Positions 1 through 8,806 of a stretch of DNA of 64,000 nucleotides are shown here, in pieces. A program made the translations under genes and the position numbers. The stretch spans positions 372,001 through 436,000 of the forward strand of contig NZ_BDCI01000004.1 of NCBI RefSeq assembly GCF_001613425.1, read 5' to 3'. Each line of letters opens with the position of its first letter. Positions within the stretch are counted from its first letter, which is position 1. The notes beneath the pieces are model-generated. The model worked only from the letters and a program-made list of their open reading frames with translations. It made no database searches and was not told the origin of the DNA. The stretch is from Nocardia vulneris (lineage in GTDB: Bacteria; Actinomycetota; Actinomycetes; Mycobacteriales; Mycobacteriaceae).

Positions 1-255
1 CACGACCACAACCCCGAGCTGCTGGACTGCCGGATCGACATCGACCGCGTCGAATACCCCTTCTTCGACCAGCTGGTCTGGGCCGGTCTGGCCACCATGC
101 CCGGGCTGCCTGCCACGGCCATACCGGCAGGCTTGTCCCCCGCCGGCCTGCCGGTCGGCGTCCAGCTCATCGGCCCGGCGTTCGAGGACCACACCCCGCT
201 GCGGCTGGCCGAACTGCTCGAGCAGAGCATCGGCGGCTTCCGAGCGCCGCGATAG
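1..255 (+). CDS. amidase signature family enzyme, C-terminal fragment
   Basis: The reading frame is open at the window edge and ends with TAG at 253-255, giving the last 84 residues of a longer protein. The tail contains GLPATAIPAG and GLPVGVQLIGP, the usual C-terminal signature of amidases such as GatA-like and aryl-acylamidase enzymes, which hydrolyse amide bonds with a Ser-cisSer-Lys triad. The triad would lie upstream, outside the window, so activity and substrate cannot be judged. The gene is followed by about 150 bases of non-coding DNA before the next gene on the same strand. Confidence 0.8.
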   Translation, partial: HDHNPELLDCRIDIDRVEYPFFDQLVWAGLATMPGLPATAIPAGLSPAGLPVGVQLIGPAFEDHTPLRLAELLEQSIGGFRAPR

Positions 256-304
256 GGCGCGCTGGGCAAACCGATTCGGGGGTGGGCGGAGTTGTCATGG
301 AACG

Positions 305-319
305 TGACCGACTCGGTCA
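305..319. promoter_or_regulatory. 15-bp perfect palindrome, probable operator
   Basis: TGACCGACTCGGTCA is a perfect 7+1+7 inverted repeat, 84 bp before the TTG start of the secreted hydrolase at 403. A second weaker dyad, CGTGA and TCACG around 6 bases, lies at 346-361. The size and position suit a TetR- or GntR-type operator controlling the hydrolase. The regulator is not identified. Confidence 0.4.
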
Positions 320-402
320 TGGTTCGAGTCATGGATCGTTTCTAACGTGATCGGTGTCACGTCCGTGCGTGCCGCTCCGTCGCCCGGTTCGGGAGGATTC
401 CA

Positions 403-2466
403 TTGACCAGTCGCGTTCGTATTACCCTGTGGCAGAGGCTTTCCCGCGTCGCGTTACAGATCACTGCGATAGCTGCGGTTCTCGGTCTCGCCCTGCCGTT
501 CTCGTATAGTGCATCGGCGCACGCGAACCCGGACGCCGGTGAACTAGGTGCCGAATGGACAGCCACCTATTCGGCGCCACCGCTCTACCCGCACGTACAC
601 ATCGACTGGGACGTGCCGCTGACGATGAGCGACGGGACAGTGTTGAAAGCCAACATCTATCGTCCGGCGGACGAGATGGGGCGCCCAGTCGACACACCGA
701 CTCCGACGCTGGTCAACCTGACGCCCTATACAAAACTCGCTTCCATGCTGGTGGATTCGGCGCTGTCGATACCTGTGCTCTCGGACGCGGTGATCGACCT
801 GTTTCGCCGGTTCGATCTTTCAGGCACTCCGCTGGACGGTGTCACGGACCTGACGAAGATGCTCGGCGGCGGGCTGCCGCGCAACTTCGCGGTCGATCGC
901 CCGCTCATCCAGTCCGGATACACCCAGATCGTGGTCGATGTGCGCGGGACGGGATTCTCGCAGGGTGTCCTGTCGTTCTTCGGTGCGCGCGAACAACAGG
1001 ACACCGTCGAGGTGATCGATTGGGCGGCAAGGCAACCGTGGTCGGACGGGAAGGTCGGAATGACCGGGGTGTCGTATTCGGCGGTCAATCAGATCCAAGC
1101 CGCCGAGAAACAACCACCCGCGCTGAAAGCGATCTTCCCGGTCGAACCCGGTAGTGACCTGATGCGTGACATTCTGGCCCCCGGTGGCGGTTTGAACGTC
1201 GTATTCACTCCCGGGTGGCTGACAAGTGTGAATATCGCCAAACTATTGCCTGATCTGGTTTCGATCGCACAGGGCAGATTCGACTGGAAGTGGCTGGCGG
1301 ACCGGGTCGCCAACCCGTTCACCTTCTTCGACCTGCTGATCGGCGCGCTCACCAGCACCGATGCCGGGTCGCTGCCGCCGAACACGGCGGCGGTACTCGA
1401 CGAGAACAGCTCACTGCGCCAAGGGATGCGCGGCGAACCCGAGCGAATCCAGATCCCGGCCTTCGTCACCGGCGGCTGGCACGACGTCTTCACCAACAGC
1501 GAACCATCGATATACCAACGCATTTCGGTGCCGCCGGGGCAGAAGCAGCTGCTGATGGGCAACACCTACCATCTCAATCCGGGTATCGACTTCGGCCGGC
1601 CGGGCAATCCACCACGCCTGGACGTCCTGCAGCGCGCCTGGTTCGACAAATGGCTCAAGGGAATCGACAACGGCATCGACACCTACGGACCGATCACCTC
1701 CGAACAGCTCGGCGGTGCTTGGTCCACCACCGATACCTACCCCCGCTCCGGTGTCGAACACCGGCGCCTCTATTTGAACGGCACGCCGAGCGGGACGAGC
1801 GCCACCAGCATGTACGACGGATCCCTGGCACCCACGAACAGCACTGCGCCGCAACGAGTCACCATCGCGCCGGGCATCACCAGCCTGTGCTCGAACGACA
1901 CCGCGGTCGGTACGGCGGGTGTGTCGATATTGCTATCCGGGTGCACCAAAGACGCACGGCCGCAGGAACTCAACGGCCTGAGCTTCACCACGGGCCCGGT
2001 ATTCGAACCCACCCTCGTCTCCGGCCCGAGCGCCGTGCACCTGAACACCGTCCTCGACGCCACCGACGGCTATTGGAGCGCCACGCTCAACGATGTCGCA
2101 CCGGACGGCCGTTCCACCGTGCTCGCCACCGGGCAGCTCACCGCCTCACTGCGCGCCCTTGACCCGGGCCGAAATCAATACTCGCCCAACGGAGATCTCA
2201 CCGTCCCATATCCGAAGCTCACCATGGAAAGCCGCGAGCCCTTGGTTCCCGGTCGAGCCACCACCGTCGACATCGGGTTGACTCCGACCGACGCAGTCCT
2301 GCAACCGGGCCACCGACTGCGGATCGATGTGTACGCGAGCAACCTCCCCAAAGGAATGGCCCTCACCCCCTTCCTCATCGACAGTCAACTCCGCCCCCAG
2401 CACGTCGAACTGAACCCAGACGAACCGAGTTTCGTCAACGTGCCGGTGAGCGGCGCACCTTGGTGA
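403..2466 (+). CDS. secreted CocE/NonD (S15) family hydrolase
   Basis: The product is a 687-residue alpha/beta hydrolase of the X-Pro dipeptidyl-peptidase/cocaine-esterase family. The TTG start at 403 is chosen because GGGAGG lies 6 bases upstream. Residues 1-45 form a signal peptide (basic start, hydrophobic core, SASAHA-like cleavage region), so the enzyme is exported. The nucleophile elbow reads GVSYSA near residue 224 in place of the more common GxSYxG. A jelly-roll C-terminal domain with the typical RIDVYAS strand follows from about residue 430. It probably cleaves an ester or amide outside the cell; the substrate is unknown. Only 18 bases separate its stop from the convergent monooxygenase gene. 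Confidence 0.85.
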   Translation: MTSRVRITLWQRLSRVALQITAIAAVLGLALPFSYSASAHANPDAGELGAEWTATYSAPPLYPHVHIDWDVPLTMSDGTVLKANIYRPADEMGRPVDTPTPTLVNLTPYTKLASMLVDSALSIPVLSDAVIDLFRRFDLSGTPLDGVTDLTKMLGGGLPRNFAVDRPLIQSGYTQIVVDVRGTGFSQGVLSFFGAREQQDTVEVIDWAARQPWSDGKVGMTGVSYSAVNQIQAAEKQPPALKAIFPVEPGSDLMRDILAPGGGLNVVFTPGWLTSVNIAKLLPDLVSIAQGRFDWKWLADRVANPFTFFDLLIGALTSTDAGSLPPNTAAVLDENSSLRQGMRGEPERIQIPAFVTGGWHDVFTNSEPSIYQRISVPPGQKQLLMGNTYHLNPGIDFGRPGNPPRLDVLQRAWFDKWLKGIDNGIDTYGPITSEQLGGAWSTTDTYPRSGVEHRRLYLNGTPSGTSATSMYDGSLAPTNSTAPQRVTIAPGITSLCSNDTAVGTAGVSILLSGCTKDARPQELNGLSFTTGPVFEPTLVSGPSAVHLNTVLDATDGYWSATLNDVAPDGRSTVLATGQLTASLRALDPGRNQYSPNGDLTVPYPKLTMESREPLVPGRATTVDIGLTPTDAVLQPGHRLRIDVYASNLPKGMALTPFLIDSQLRPQHVELNPDEPSFVNVPVSGAPW

Positions 2467-2484
2467 GGCTTCAGGCGGCGTCCG

Positions 2485-3702
2485 CTACCTCATCGCCTCC
2501 GCGTAGTCCGCGAGTTCGATGGCGGCCGCGGTCTCGCGGCTGTCCTCGAGCTGTTCGTCCATCGCGCTTTCCGCGTTGAGCAGGCGGTTGCGGGCATCGA
2601 GCGCTTCGGTGGTCGGCGGTGCCAGGAACTGTGCGGTCGCCTGGCCGCCTTCCTGGCAGGCGGTGAGGTAGTCGCGCAGACGGGACTCGTACGCGTGGAA
2701 CGCATTTCGGTGGTCGCCTTGCGCGATGGCGAGTTCTCCGGCGAGGACGTACGCGGCGATCATCGCCGACCCGGTGCCCTTGCCGCCCAGAGTGGCACCG
2801 GCGGCCGCATCGCCCAGCAGGACCGTCCGCCCGCTGGACCAGGAGTCGACGTCGACGCGACTGATGGAATCGAAATACAGCGTCGGCGTCTCCGCTAAAC
2901 CGTCCAGCAGCGTGGTCGTTTCCCAGCCGATGCCACCGAACGTCTCGGCCAGGATCTTCTTCTGCCGGAACGGATCACGATCATTACCGATCGTGTCGGC
3001 GGCGAAGAGGGCGTAGACGTCGATCGTCGCGGAACCGCCGGGGCGGGGCACGGCCATGATCATCTTGCCGGGGACGTTGTACATCAACGCGGTGCGGTCG
3101 ATCCCGACCCGGTTGGCCGCCGTCCAAGCGGCGACGCAATAGCCCAGATGGCTGACGAACCACGACTCCGGACCGAAGACCGAGCGCCGCACGGTCGAAT
3201 GCAGCCCGTCGGCACCGACGACGAGGTCGAACGTGCGCGATGGCGACCGCCGAAAGTCAACGCGCACAGCATCTTCGGTTTCCTCCAAGGCGACGACCGG
3301 ATCCCCGAAGAGATACTCGGCGGCATCGCGCGTGTGCTCGTGCAGCACGCGCGTCAGATCGCCGAGCATGATCTCGATCTGACCGCCGCCCCACTCGATC
3401 GGTACCTCCGCGAGCCGGCGACCGGCACTGTCGACGACCGTCGTCGGAACTCCGCCGGTCTGCAGCCCGCGTACGTCGTCCAGAATCCCCATCCGTTCCA
3501 GGACGGTCAGATGCGCCGCGCCGCGGAAGTCAACCGCGAAACCGCTGTCGCGGCGCGAGGGCGCGGCCTCCACCACCGTGGGCCGGCAGCCGTACCGGCC
3601 GAGCCAATACGCCAGCGCCGAGCCGGCGACACTCCCGCCACAGATGAGCACGTTGAGGTCGCGCAACGCGCGCTCGGGCGAGCGCAAAGAATGATCGAAC
3701 AT
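2485..3702 (-). CDS. FAD-dependent monooxygenase (PHBH-like fold)
   Basis: The 405-residue flavoprotein hydroxylase has an N-terminal Rossmann motif GGSVAGSALAYWLGRYG, a DG motif (GADGLHSTVRR) near the middle, and the GD motif LLGDAAAGATLGGKG that contacts the FAD ribityl chain. Family members use NAD(P)H and O2 to hydroxylate aromatic or polyketide substrates. The ATG at 3702 (protein starting MFDHSLRSP) is preferred because upstream residues do not resemble the family; AAGGA is 12 bases upstream, so the start is not certain. The gene is divergent from the kinase-like gene at 3947. The substrate is unknown and nothing nearby suggests a pathway. Confidence 0.85.
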   Translation of the reverse strand: MFDHSLRSPERALRDLNVLICGGSVAGSALAYWLGRYGCRPTVVEAAPSRRDSGFAVDFRGAAHLTVLERMGILDDVRGLQTGGVPTTVVDSAGRRLAEVPIEWGGGQIEIMLGDLTRVLHEHTRDAAEYLFGDPVVALEETEDAVRVDFRRSPSRTFDLVVGADGLHSTVRRSVFGPESWFVSHLGYCVAAWTAANRVGIDRTALMYNVPGKMIMAVPRPGGSATIDVYALFAADTIGNDRDPFRQKKILAETFGGIGWETTTLLDGLAETPTLYFDSISRVDVDSWSSGRTVLLGDAAAGATLGGKGTGSAMIAAYVLAGELAIAQGDHRNAFHAYESRLRDYLTACQEGGQATAQFLAPPTTEALDARNRLLNAESAMDEQLEDSRETAAAIELADYAEAMR

Positions 3703-3946
3703 GATGAGAGTGAATCCTTCACTGGTGCAGACAAATACGAACCACATGTACGAAGACATAGGCCGCTGACACCAGCGATCAGTGCGGGCTAGAGCTGAAA
3801 ACCCACCCCGGCAGTGCGCAACGGCCCCTGCGGGCGCGTAGGCATGGACGTCACTCCCTCGAACTCAACGATCATGAAACCAGCGAACAGCTAACCCGAC
3901 AGCAGAAGATCGGTCAAGCAACAGGCCGGGAAGCAGGGTAGTAGCA

Positions 3947-5032
3947 ATGTCCCCTCACGCGACGACTCCCGACCTGTCGCACCGGGCGCGACTGCACGCG
4001 CACAGCGCCGTCTCCACCGCCTTGGCACTGCACAGCGACTACACGTTGCGCGAACTCGTGGACGGGGCCGCGCCGATCGGTACCGGTATCGGCGGGAAGT
4101 CGGCGCTGCTGGAGGTCGCCGGAACCCGGGTCTTCGTGAAGCGAGTGCCCCTCACCGACCTGGAACGGCAGCCGGAACACGTCCGGTCCACGGCGAACCT
4201 GTTCGACCTGCCGTCGTTCTGCCAGTACGGCGTCGGGCTCCTCGGCGGTCCCGGCTTCGGGGCCTGGCGCGAACTCGCCGTGCACGTCATGACGACGAAC
4301 TGGGTGCTCGCCGCCGAACACGAAGGCTTCCCGCTCATGTATCACTGGCGGGTACTGCCGGACACGACATCGTTGCCGGAGGAACTCGCCGACATCGACC
4401 ACGCCGTCGCGTACTGGGGCAACCGACCGCAGATGCGCCACCGGATCGAGGCCATCCGGGATGCGTCGGCGAGCATCGCGCTGTTCCTGGAGTACCTCCC
4501 ACAGAACCTGCACGAATGGCTGAACGCCCAGATCGAGGCGGGCGACGAGGCTGCCGACAGAGCCTGCGTCATGGTGGAACGCGAACTGGCCGTCGGCACG
4601 CACTTCATGAACAGCCGCGGGCTGCTACACCTCGACGCGCACTTCGAGAACATCCTGACCGACGGTCGGCGCCTCTACTTCGGCGACTACGGCCTCGCGC
4701 TCGCCCGCGGATTCGACCTCTCGCCCGAGGAAGTCACGTTCTTCGACCAGCATCAAAGTTACGACCGCGGCTACACCGCCACCTACCTCGTGAACTGGCT
4801 GATCGTCGCCCTGTACGGGCTGCGGCCGACGGACCGGCAGGCGCGGTCCGAGCTGGTGCGCGCCTTCGCCGAAGGCGAAGCGCCGGAGGGAATTCCGGCG
4901 CAAGCCGCAGCAATCCTCACGCGGCACGCACCCACCGCAGCGGCAATGTCGGCGTTCATGCGCGCGTTCCAGCAGGAGAGCCGCAGCGCTCGATATCCGG
5001 ACCAGGAGATCCGCCGCCTACTGAGCGAATAG
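3947..5032 (+). CDS. protein-kinase-like fold protein
   Basis: The product has 361 residues. A kinase-type core is visible: a nucleotide-binding Lys in VFVKRVP near residue 65, a catalytic-loop motif HLDAHFENIL near residue 228, and GDYG in place of DFG near residue 246. The HxDxxxxN arrangement resembles aminoglycoside/choline-kinase-like and Rio-like small kinases more than classical Hanks kinases, so the phosphate acceptor could be a small molecule. There is no signal peptide or membrane segment. The substrate cannot be predicted. A convergent stem-loop at 5060-5082 ends the transcription unit. Confidence 0.6.
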   Translation: MSPHATTPDLSHRARLHAHSAVSTALALHSDYTLRELVDGAAPIGTGIGGKSALLEVAGTRVFVKRVPLTDLERQPEHVRSTANLFDLPSFCQYGVGLLGGPGFGAWRELAVHVMTTNWVLAAEHEGFPLMYHWRVLPDTTSLPEELADIDHAVAYWGNRPQMRHRIEAIRDASASIALFLEYLPQNLHEWLNAQIEAGDEAADRACVMVERELAVGTHFMNSRGLLHLDAHFENILTDGRRLYFGDYGLALARGFDLSPEEVTFFDQHQSYDRGYTATYLVNWLIVALYGLRPTDRQARSELVRAFAEGEAPEGIPAQAAAILTRHAPTAAAMSAFMRAFQQESRSARYPDQEIRRLLSE

Positions 5033-5059
5033 GGGCACGTTGCGCTTCGACTGCCTGGA

Positions 5060-5082
5060 CGTGAGCACGCTTTCCGCTCACG
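5060..5082. terminator. bidirectional stem-loop terminator
   Basis: CGTGAGC at 5060-5066 and GCTCACG at 5076-5082 form a 7-bp stem with a 9-base loop. It lies between the convergent kinase-like and metallo-hydrolase genes. There is no T-run, as is usual for actinomycete stem-loops. Confidence 0.5.
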
Positions 5083-5102
5083 CGGCAGCTCGGTATGCTC
5101 CG

Positions 5103-5921
5103 TCAGCCGATCGGTGGGGCCAGGTATTCCAGGGAATAGCCGGGGCCGGAGGGGGTGACGCGGGCGATGCCGGGTGAGTCGAGGTGGGCGCCGGCTACGT
5201 AGTGGTTTGGTCGGGTCAGTTGCTCGAGGAGCGATGCTCGTACGGCGCGGGCCTGGGTTTGGTCGCGGTCGAACTCCCAGGCGATGTTCGGGCGCTCGAA
5301 TTGGAGGGTGGGGACGTGCACGGTGTCGCCCCAGACGAGCAGGTGACCGGCGCTGCTGCGGACGTCGTAGACGGTGTGGCCGGGGGTGTGGCCCGGTGTC
5401 GGGATCGCGGTGACCCAGTCGGTGAGCGCGACTTGGTCCGATACGGGGACGACGCGGTCGCGCAGCGGCGCGAGTCTTCCGGTGCACACCGAGGTGTCGC
5501 CCGCGCCGATCCACACGCGTTCGAGTTCAGGAAACGCCTCTGTACCGTCCGGCATGACCAACCCGCTCACGTGGTCTTCGTGTCTATGCGTGATGGCCAC
5601 GTCGGTGATCTGCGCGCGATCGATACCCGCTTCGGTGAGCGCGTCGTAGATCAGGCCCATGGTGGGGTCGTGCCAGACATCGGACCCGCCGGTGTCGATC
5701 AGCACCGATCGGGTGCCGTCGGTGACGAAGAAGGCGTTGACCGCCAGCCGCAGGTTCGTGTCGACCAGCGGCACGGAAGCGGGCAGCGCCTCGAGTGGGC
5801 ACCCGTCCTCGCCGCGCAGCCGGGTCGGCGGCATATCGATGTACCCGTCCCGCAACGAAATCACTTGCAGCTCGCCGAATTCGAAGGTGGCATGGTGACG
5901 GCCACTCGAGATCAAACGCAT
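5103..5921 (-). CDS. MBL-fold metallo-hydrolase
   Basis: The product is a 272-residue metallo-beta-lactamase-fold enzyme. The metal motif THRHEDHVSG (HxHxDH) lies near residue 107, with later ligands in the PTPGHTPGHT region and in the GDTVH segment. The fold binds two metal ions and hydrolyses esters, lactones or phosphodiesters; similar proteins include lactonases and N-acyl-homoserine lactonase relatives, but the substrate here is unknown. The ATG at 5921 is chosen because GGAGG sits 4 bases upstream. It is the last of a minus-strand run with the VOC and TfoX-like genes. Confidence 0.85.
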   Translation of the reverse strand: MRLISSGRHHATFEFGELQVISLRDGYIDMPPTRLRGEDGCPLEALPASVPLVDTNLRLAVNAFFVTDGTRSVLIDTGGSDVWHDPTMGLIYDALTEAGIDRAQITDVAITHRHEDHVSGLVMPDGTEAFPELERVWIGAGDTSVCTGRLAPLRDRVVPVSDQVALTDWVTAIPTPGHTPGHTVYDVRSSAGHLLVWGDTVHVPTLQFERPNIAWEFDRDQTQARAVRASLLEQLTRPNHYVAGAHLDSPGIARVTPSGPGYSLEYLAPPIG

Positions 5922-5979
5922 GGAACCTCCGGCGTCCAACATGTCTTGCGATGGAAGACTAAGGGTTGCCGTGATGAGG

Positions 5980-6390
5980 TCAGCGGGTGGGTTGCAGGAT
6001 TTCGTAGCTGCTACCGGTGCCGTCGGTGAGGATCGCGGACAGTCCCCAGGGCAGGGGCTCCGGTTCGCGGAGGAACTGCACACCGCGGGCGGAGAGTTCC
6101 GCGTAGACGGCGGCGCAATCGTCGACGGTGAAGGTGCAGCCGGCCAGCACGCCTTTGACGAGCAGCGCCTCGAGTTGCCCGGCGGATTCGGGATCCAGAG
6201 CGGGCGGGCCCGGCATCAACAGAGCCAGTTGCACGTCGGGCTGGCCGGGAGCCCCCACGGCCAGCCAGCGCGCGCCTGGTCCCATCTCGACGTCGGCGCG
6301 CACCTGCAGACCGAGGGTGTCGGTGCAGAACTTCTTGGCCGCGTCCTGGTCGAGCACCCAGGCGACGGCAGTGTTGATTCCGGTGATCAC
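5980..6390 (-). CDS. VOC family (glyoxalase/bleomycin-resistance fold) protein
   Basis: The 136-residue single-domain vicinal oxygen chelate protein starts at GTG 6390, with TGGAG 5 bases upstream. It shows the paired beta-alpha-beta-beta-beta modules of the family: an N-terminal segment with FCTDTLGLQV and a C-terminal segment with LTDGTGSSYEILQP, where the terminal Glu would be a metal ligand. Members include glyoxalases, extradiol dioxygenases and antibiotic-binding proteins, so the function is open. It lies 35 bases downstream of the TfoX-like gene and probably shares its transcript. Confidence 0.75.
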   Translation of the reverse strand: MITGINTAVAWVLDQDAAKKFCTDTLGLQVRADVEMGPGARWLAVGAPGQPDVQLALLMPGPPALDPESAGQLEALLVKGVLAGCTFTVDDCAAVYAELSARGVQFLREPEPLPWGLSAILTDGTGSSYEILQPTR

Positions 6391-6425
6391 GGGGTCTCCA
6401 ATCGTGAATTTGCTTGCGCGAGAGG

Positions 6426-6773
6426 CTATTTCTTCGTCTTCGCGCCAGGCTTCTTCGGGGGCAGTTCCGCGGTGCACTCCCAGGCCCACTCGAGCCAGGA
6501 ATCCAGCGCGGCGTCGTCGAGGGTTTCCTCGTCGAGTAGCACCCAGCCGTTCTGGGGTTTGCCGCGGAACAGCAACGGGCGCGCGCCGGGACGCGCCAGG
6601 GCGTCGTCCATCCCGTCCCCGCCGACGCGCACCATCAGGCCCTCGTCGTACAGATTCGCCATGGCGTTGCCCTGCCACAGGAAGGTCAGGCCGGCGAACA
6701 TCTTCTTCGCGGTCACCCCGCGTGGCGCCAGCCGCTCGCTGATGCGGTCGGCGAGTACCTCGTCGTAGGCCAT
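6426..6773 (-). CDS. TfoX/Sxy N-terminal domain protein
   Basis: The product has 115 residues. The sequence MAYDEVLADRISERL followed by KKMFAGLTFLWQGNAMANL matches the N-terminal domain of TfoX/Sxy proteins. In gamma-proteobacteria those proteins regulate competence, but in actinomycetes the stand-alone domain has no assigned role. The tail is Lys-rich (KKPGAKTKK). The ATG at 6773 has GAGG 5 bases upstream. It is divergent from the WYL regulator at 6870, which could control it. Confidence 0.75.
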   Translation of the reverse strand: MAYDEVLADRISERLAPRGVTAKKMFAGLTFLWQGNAMANLYDEGLMVRVGGDGMDDALARPGARPLLFRGKPQNGWVLLDEETLDDAALDSWLEWAWECTAELPPKKPGAKTKK

Positions 6774-6869
6774 CACGTCCTCGCTTTCTGCTTCGGAAAG
6801 GTGAGCCGGAATCGACGATAGAACCCTTTGAGGACAGAAGTTGTCACCGAACCTTGGCAATCTGGGGCC

Positions 6870-7871
6870 ATGACCTATGACCTGCCCGCCCGCATGCTGC
6901 GCCTGCTGTCGCTGCTGCAAACCCGCCGCTCGTGGGGTGGCAGCGAGCTGGCCGAACGCCTCGGGGTCACCCTTCGCACGGTGCGCCGCGACATCGAGCG
7001 GCTGCGTGCGATGGGCTACCCGGTCGAATCCGCCCCCGGTCACGCCGGGGGTTACCGGCTCGCGTCCGGTGCGGCCATGCCGCCGCTGCTACTCGACGAC
7101 GACGAAGCCGTCGCCGTCGCCGTCGCGCTGCGCACCGCCTCCAGCGGCGTCACCGGCCTACCGGACACGGCACTGCGGGCACTGACCAAACTCGAGCAGG
7201 TACTGCCGAAACGCTTGCGCCACCGGATCACCGCTTTCGGCACCGTCACGCATCCGATCGGACCACTCTCGTGGGCGCCCGCGGAACCCTCCGCCGATCC
7301 CACGGTGCTGGCCACGCTCGCGGCCGCCTGCCGGGACCAGGAGATCCTCGAGTTCGACTATCGAACCCGGCACGGCAGCACCGAGCGGCGGCGGGTCGAA
7401 CCGCACAGCCTGGTCTTCGCCACCAGCCACTGGTATCTGCTCGCCTACGACGCCCGCCACGGCGACTGGCGCATCCACCGTGCCGACCGCCTCACCGACC
7501 CTGCTCCGACCGGTCGGCACACCACACCCCGCGAACTCCCAGCCGCCGACCCTGCCACGTATGTCACCACCCGCCTGGCTGCCGCACCCACCCGATACCA
7601 GGTGCACATCACTGTCCCCATGCCGGCCGATATCGCCGCTACCCGCGCCTACGCCCTCCCCGACCGAGCCCATCACATCGATGACGGCAACAGCCGCCTC
7701 GACCTGTCCGCCGATCACCCCCGCGACATCGCCGCACAACTCCTCGGCCTGGCGCCCGACGCCGACACGGTCACCGGAACCCCCGACCTCGCACCACATC
7801 TCGAACAACTAGGGCACTTCTTGCTCGGCATCGCTCGACAGCTCGCCACCGAGCATGAACGCGACACCTGA
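6870..7871 (+). CDS. YafY-type transcriptional regulator (HTH + WYL domain)
   Basis: The product has 333 residues. An N-terminal DeoR-like winged helix (residues about 5-60, with SELAERLGVTLRTVRRDIERL) is followed by a WYL ligand-sensing domain (about 140-220; FATSHWYLLAYD and WRIHRADR) and a C-terminal WCX-type extension. Such proteins bind DNA as dimers and respond to small molecules or nucleic acids. The ATG at 6870 is preferred over an upstream in-frame start because residues from there match the family; GGGG is 3 bases upstream. It is divergent from the TfoX/VOC/metallo-hydrolase run, the likely target. Confidence 0.85.
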   Translation: MTYDLPARMLRLLSLLQTRRSWGGSELAERLGVTLRTVRRDIERLRAMGYPVESAPGHAGGYRLASGAAMPPLLLDDDEAVAVAVALRTASSGVTGLPDTALRALTKLEQVLPKRLRHRITAFGTVTHPIGPLSWAPAEPSADPTVLATLAAACRDQEILEFDYRTRHGSTERRRVEPHSLVFATSHWYLLAYDARHGDWRIHRADRLTDPAPTGRHTTPRELPAADPATYVTTRLAAAPTRYQVHITVPMPADIAATRAYALPDRAHHIDDGNSRLDLSADHPRDIAAQLLGLAPDADTVTGTPDLAPHLEQLGHFLLGIARQLATEHERDT

Positions 7872-7923
7872 GGTCATACGCCGAGACACTGCCGTCAGTC
7901 GACTTCGCGATCGTGGCGCGGAG

Positions 7924-8580
7924 CTACTCGGGATCGCCGAACAGCCGTCGGGTGGCGGACACGAGAAGCGGTGTCACGCTGGGTAATTCGCTGATGCTCC
8001 GGGTGGTCATGCAGTGGCGGACACGGTCGTCGTAACCGCCGACGAGCAGGTCGAACATTTCCGGCGGCAGCTCGGGTAACGCCGGGTCGTCTTGCCGCGC
8101 AAGGTGATACGCACCGCGAACGCGCCCGGCGAACGCCGCGAGCATCTGCGTGCGCCGGGTCGAGATGAGCGGACCCGCGCCCAGGGATTCCACCAGTAGC
8201 GCCCAGGCCGCCGCGGGTTCGGCCACCAGAACATCGATGAAGGCACGCAGGGAGGCGTCGATCCTGGCCCGCCAGTCCCCCGCGGACCGTTCGATACCGT
8301 CGTCGATCGCGCTGATCACCACGGGCAGCACCGCATCGAAGGCGGCGAGGTAGCAGTCCTCTTTGCCAGTGAATTGCTGATAAAAGGTACGCCGCGATAC
8401 CCCGGAGCGATCGGCGATGTCGGTGATCGTAGTCGCGGCATAGCCCTTGGCATGGAGGGCTTCGAACAAGCCCAGATGAATCCTGCCACGCTGCGAAGAA
8501 ACGACATCCTCCCTGGTGAAACGGTGTTTCCCGCTAGGAAGGCGGTCGCGCGAGATATTGAGCGAGGTCAAAGGGGCCAC
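7924..8580 (-). CDS. TetR/AcrR family regulator
   Basis: The 218-residue protein has an N-terminal HTH of TetR type (residues about 30-75, including TTITDIADRSGVSRRTFYQQF) and an all-helical ligand-binding domain. The GTG at 8580 is the longest start, with GAGG 12 bases upstream, so the true start may be slightly downstream. It is divergent from the secreted lipase at 8807. The intervening DNA holds overlapping palindromes at 8654-8679, so autoregulation and control of the lipase are likely. Confidence 0.85.
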   Translation of the reverse strand: MAPLTSLNISRDRLPSGKHRFTREDVVSSQRGRIHLGLFEALHAKGYAATTITDIADRSGVSRRTFYQQFTGKEDCYLAAFDAVLPVVISAIDDGIERSAGDWRARIDASLRAFIDVLVAEPAAAWALLVESLGAGPLISTRRTQMLAAFAGRVRGAYHLARQDDPALPELPPEMFDLLVGGYDDRVRHCMTTRSISELPSVTPLLVSATRRLFGDPE

Positions 8581-8653
8581 TGCGGTAGATTACCTCGTCT
8601 CCGGGAAACCAGTCCGTCTACAAATTATAGCCAGCATGTTGCAGGATGCTTCT

Positions 8654-8679
8654 GGAGACTATACAGTCTCCCATAGACT
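8654..8679. promoter_or_regulatory. overlapping palindromes, probable TetR operator
   Basis: GGAGACT (8654-8660) and AGTCTCC (8665-8671) form a perfect dyad around ATAC. The second arm pairs again with AGACT at 8675-8679. The site is centred in the 226-bp region between the TetR gene and the lipase gene, which suits a regulator acting on both promoters. Confidence 0.5.
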
Positions 8680-8806
8680 GCAAAGGATACGAAGCACTGG
8701 GCACAGGTCGAAGGGCTTTCATTCGGACTTCCCCGTGCCCCTCCGGCAACGGAACAGAAACGGTACAGATCCGCACCAGAGGTTGTCTCCGAGAGCGAGG
8801 AAACGA

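Noticed and set aside
8516..8806. N-terminal extension of the lipase back to 8516
   Set aside because: The extension runs through the divergent promoter and operator, and a signal peptide with its own ribosome-binding site begins at 8807.
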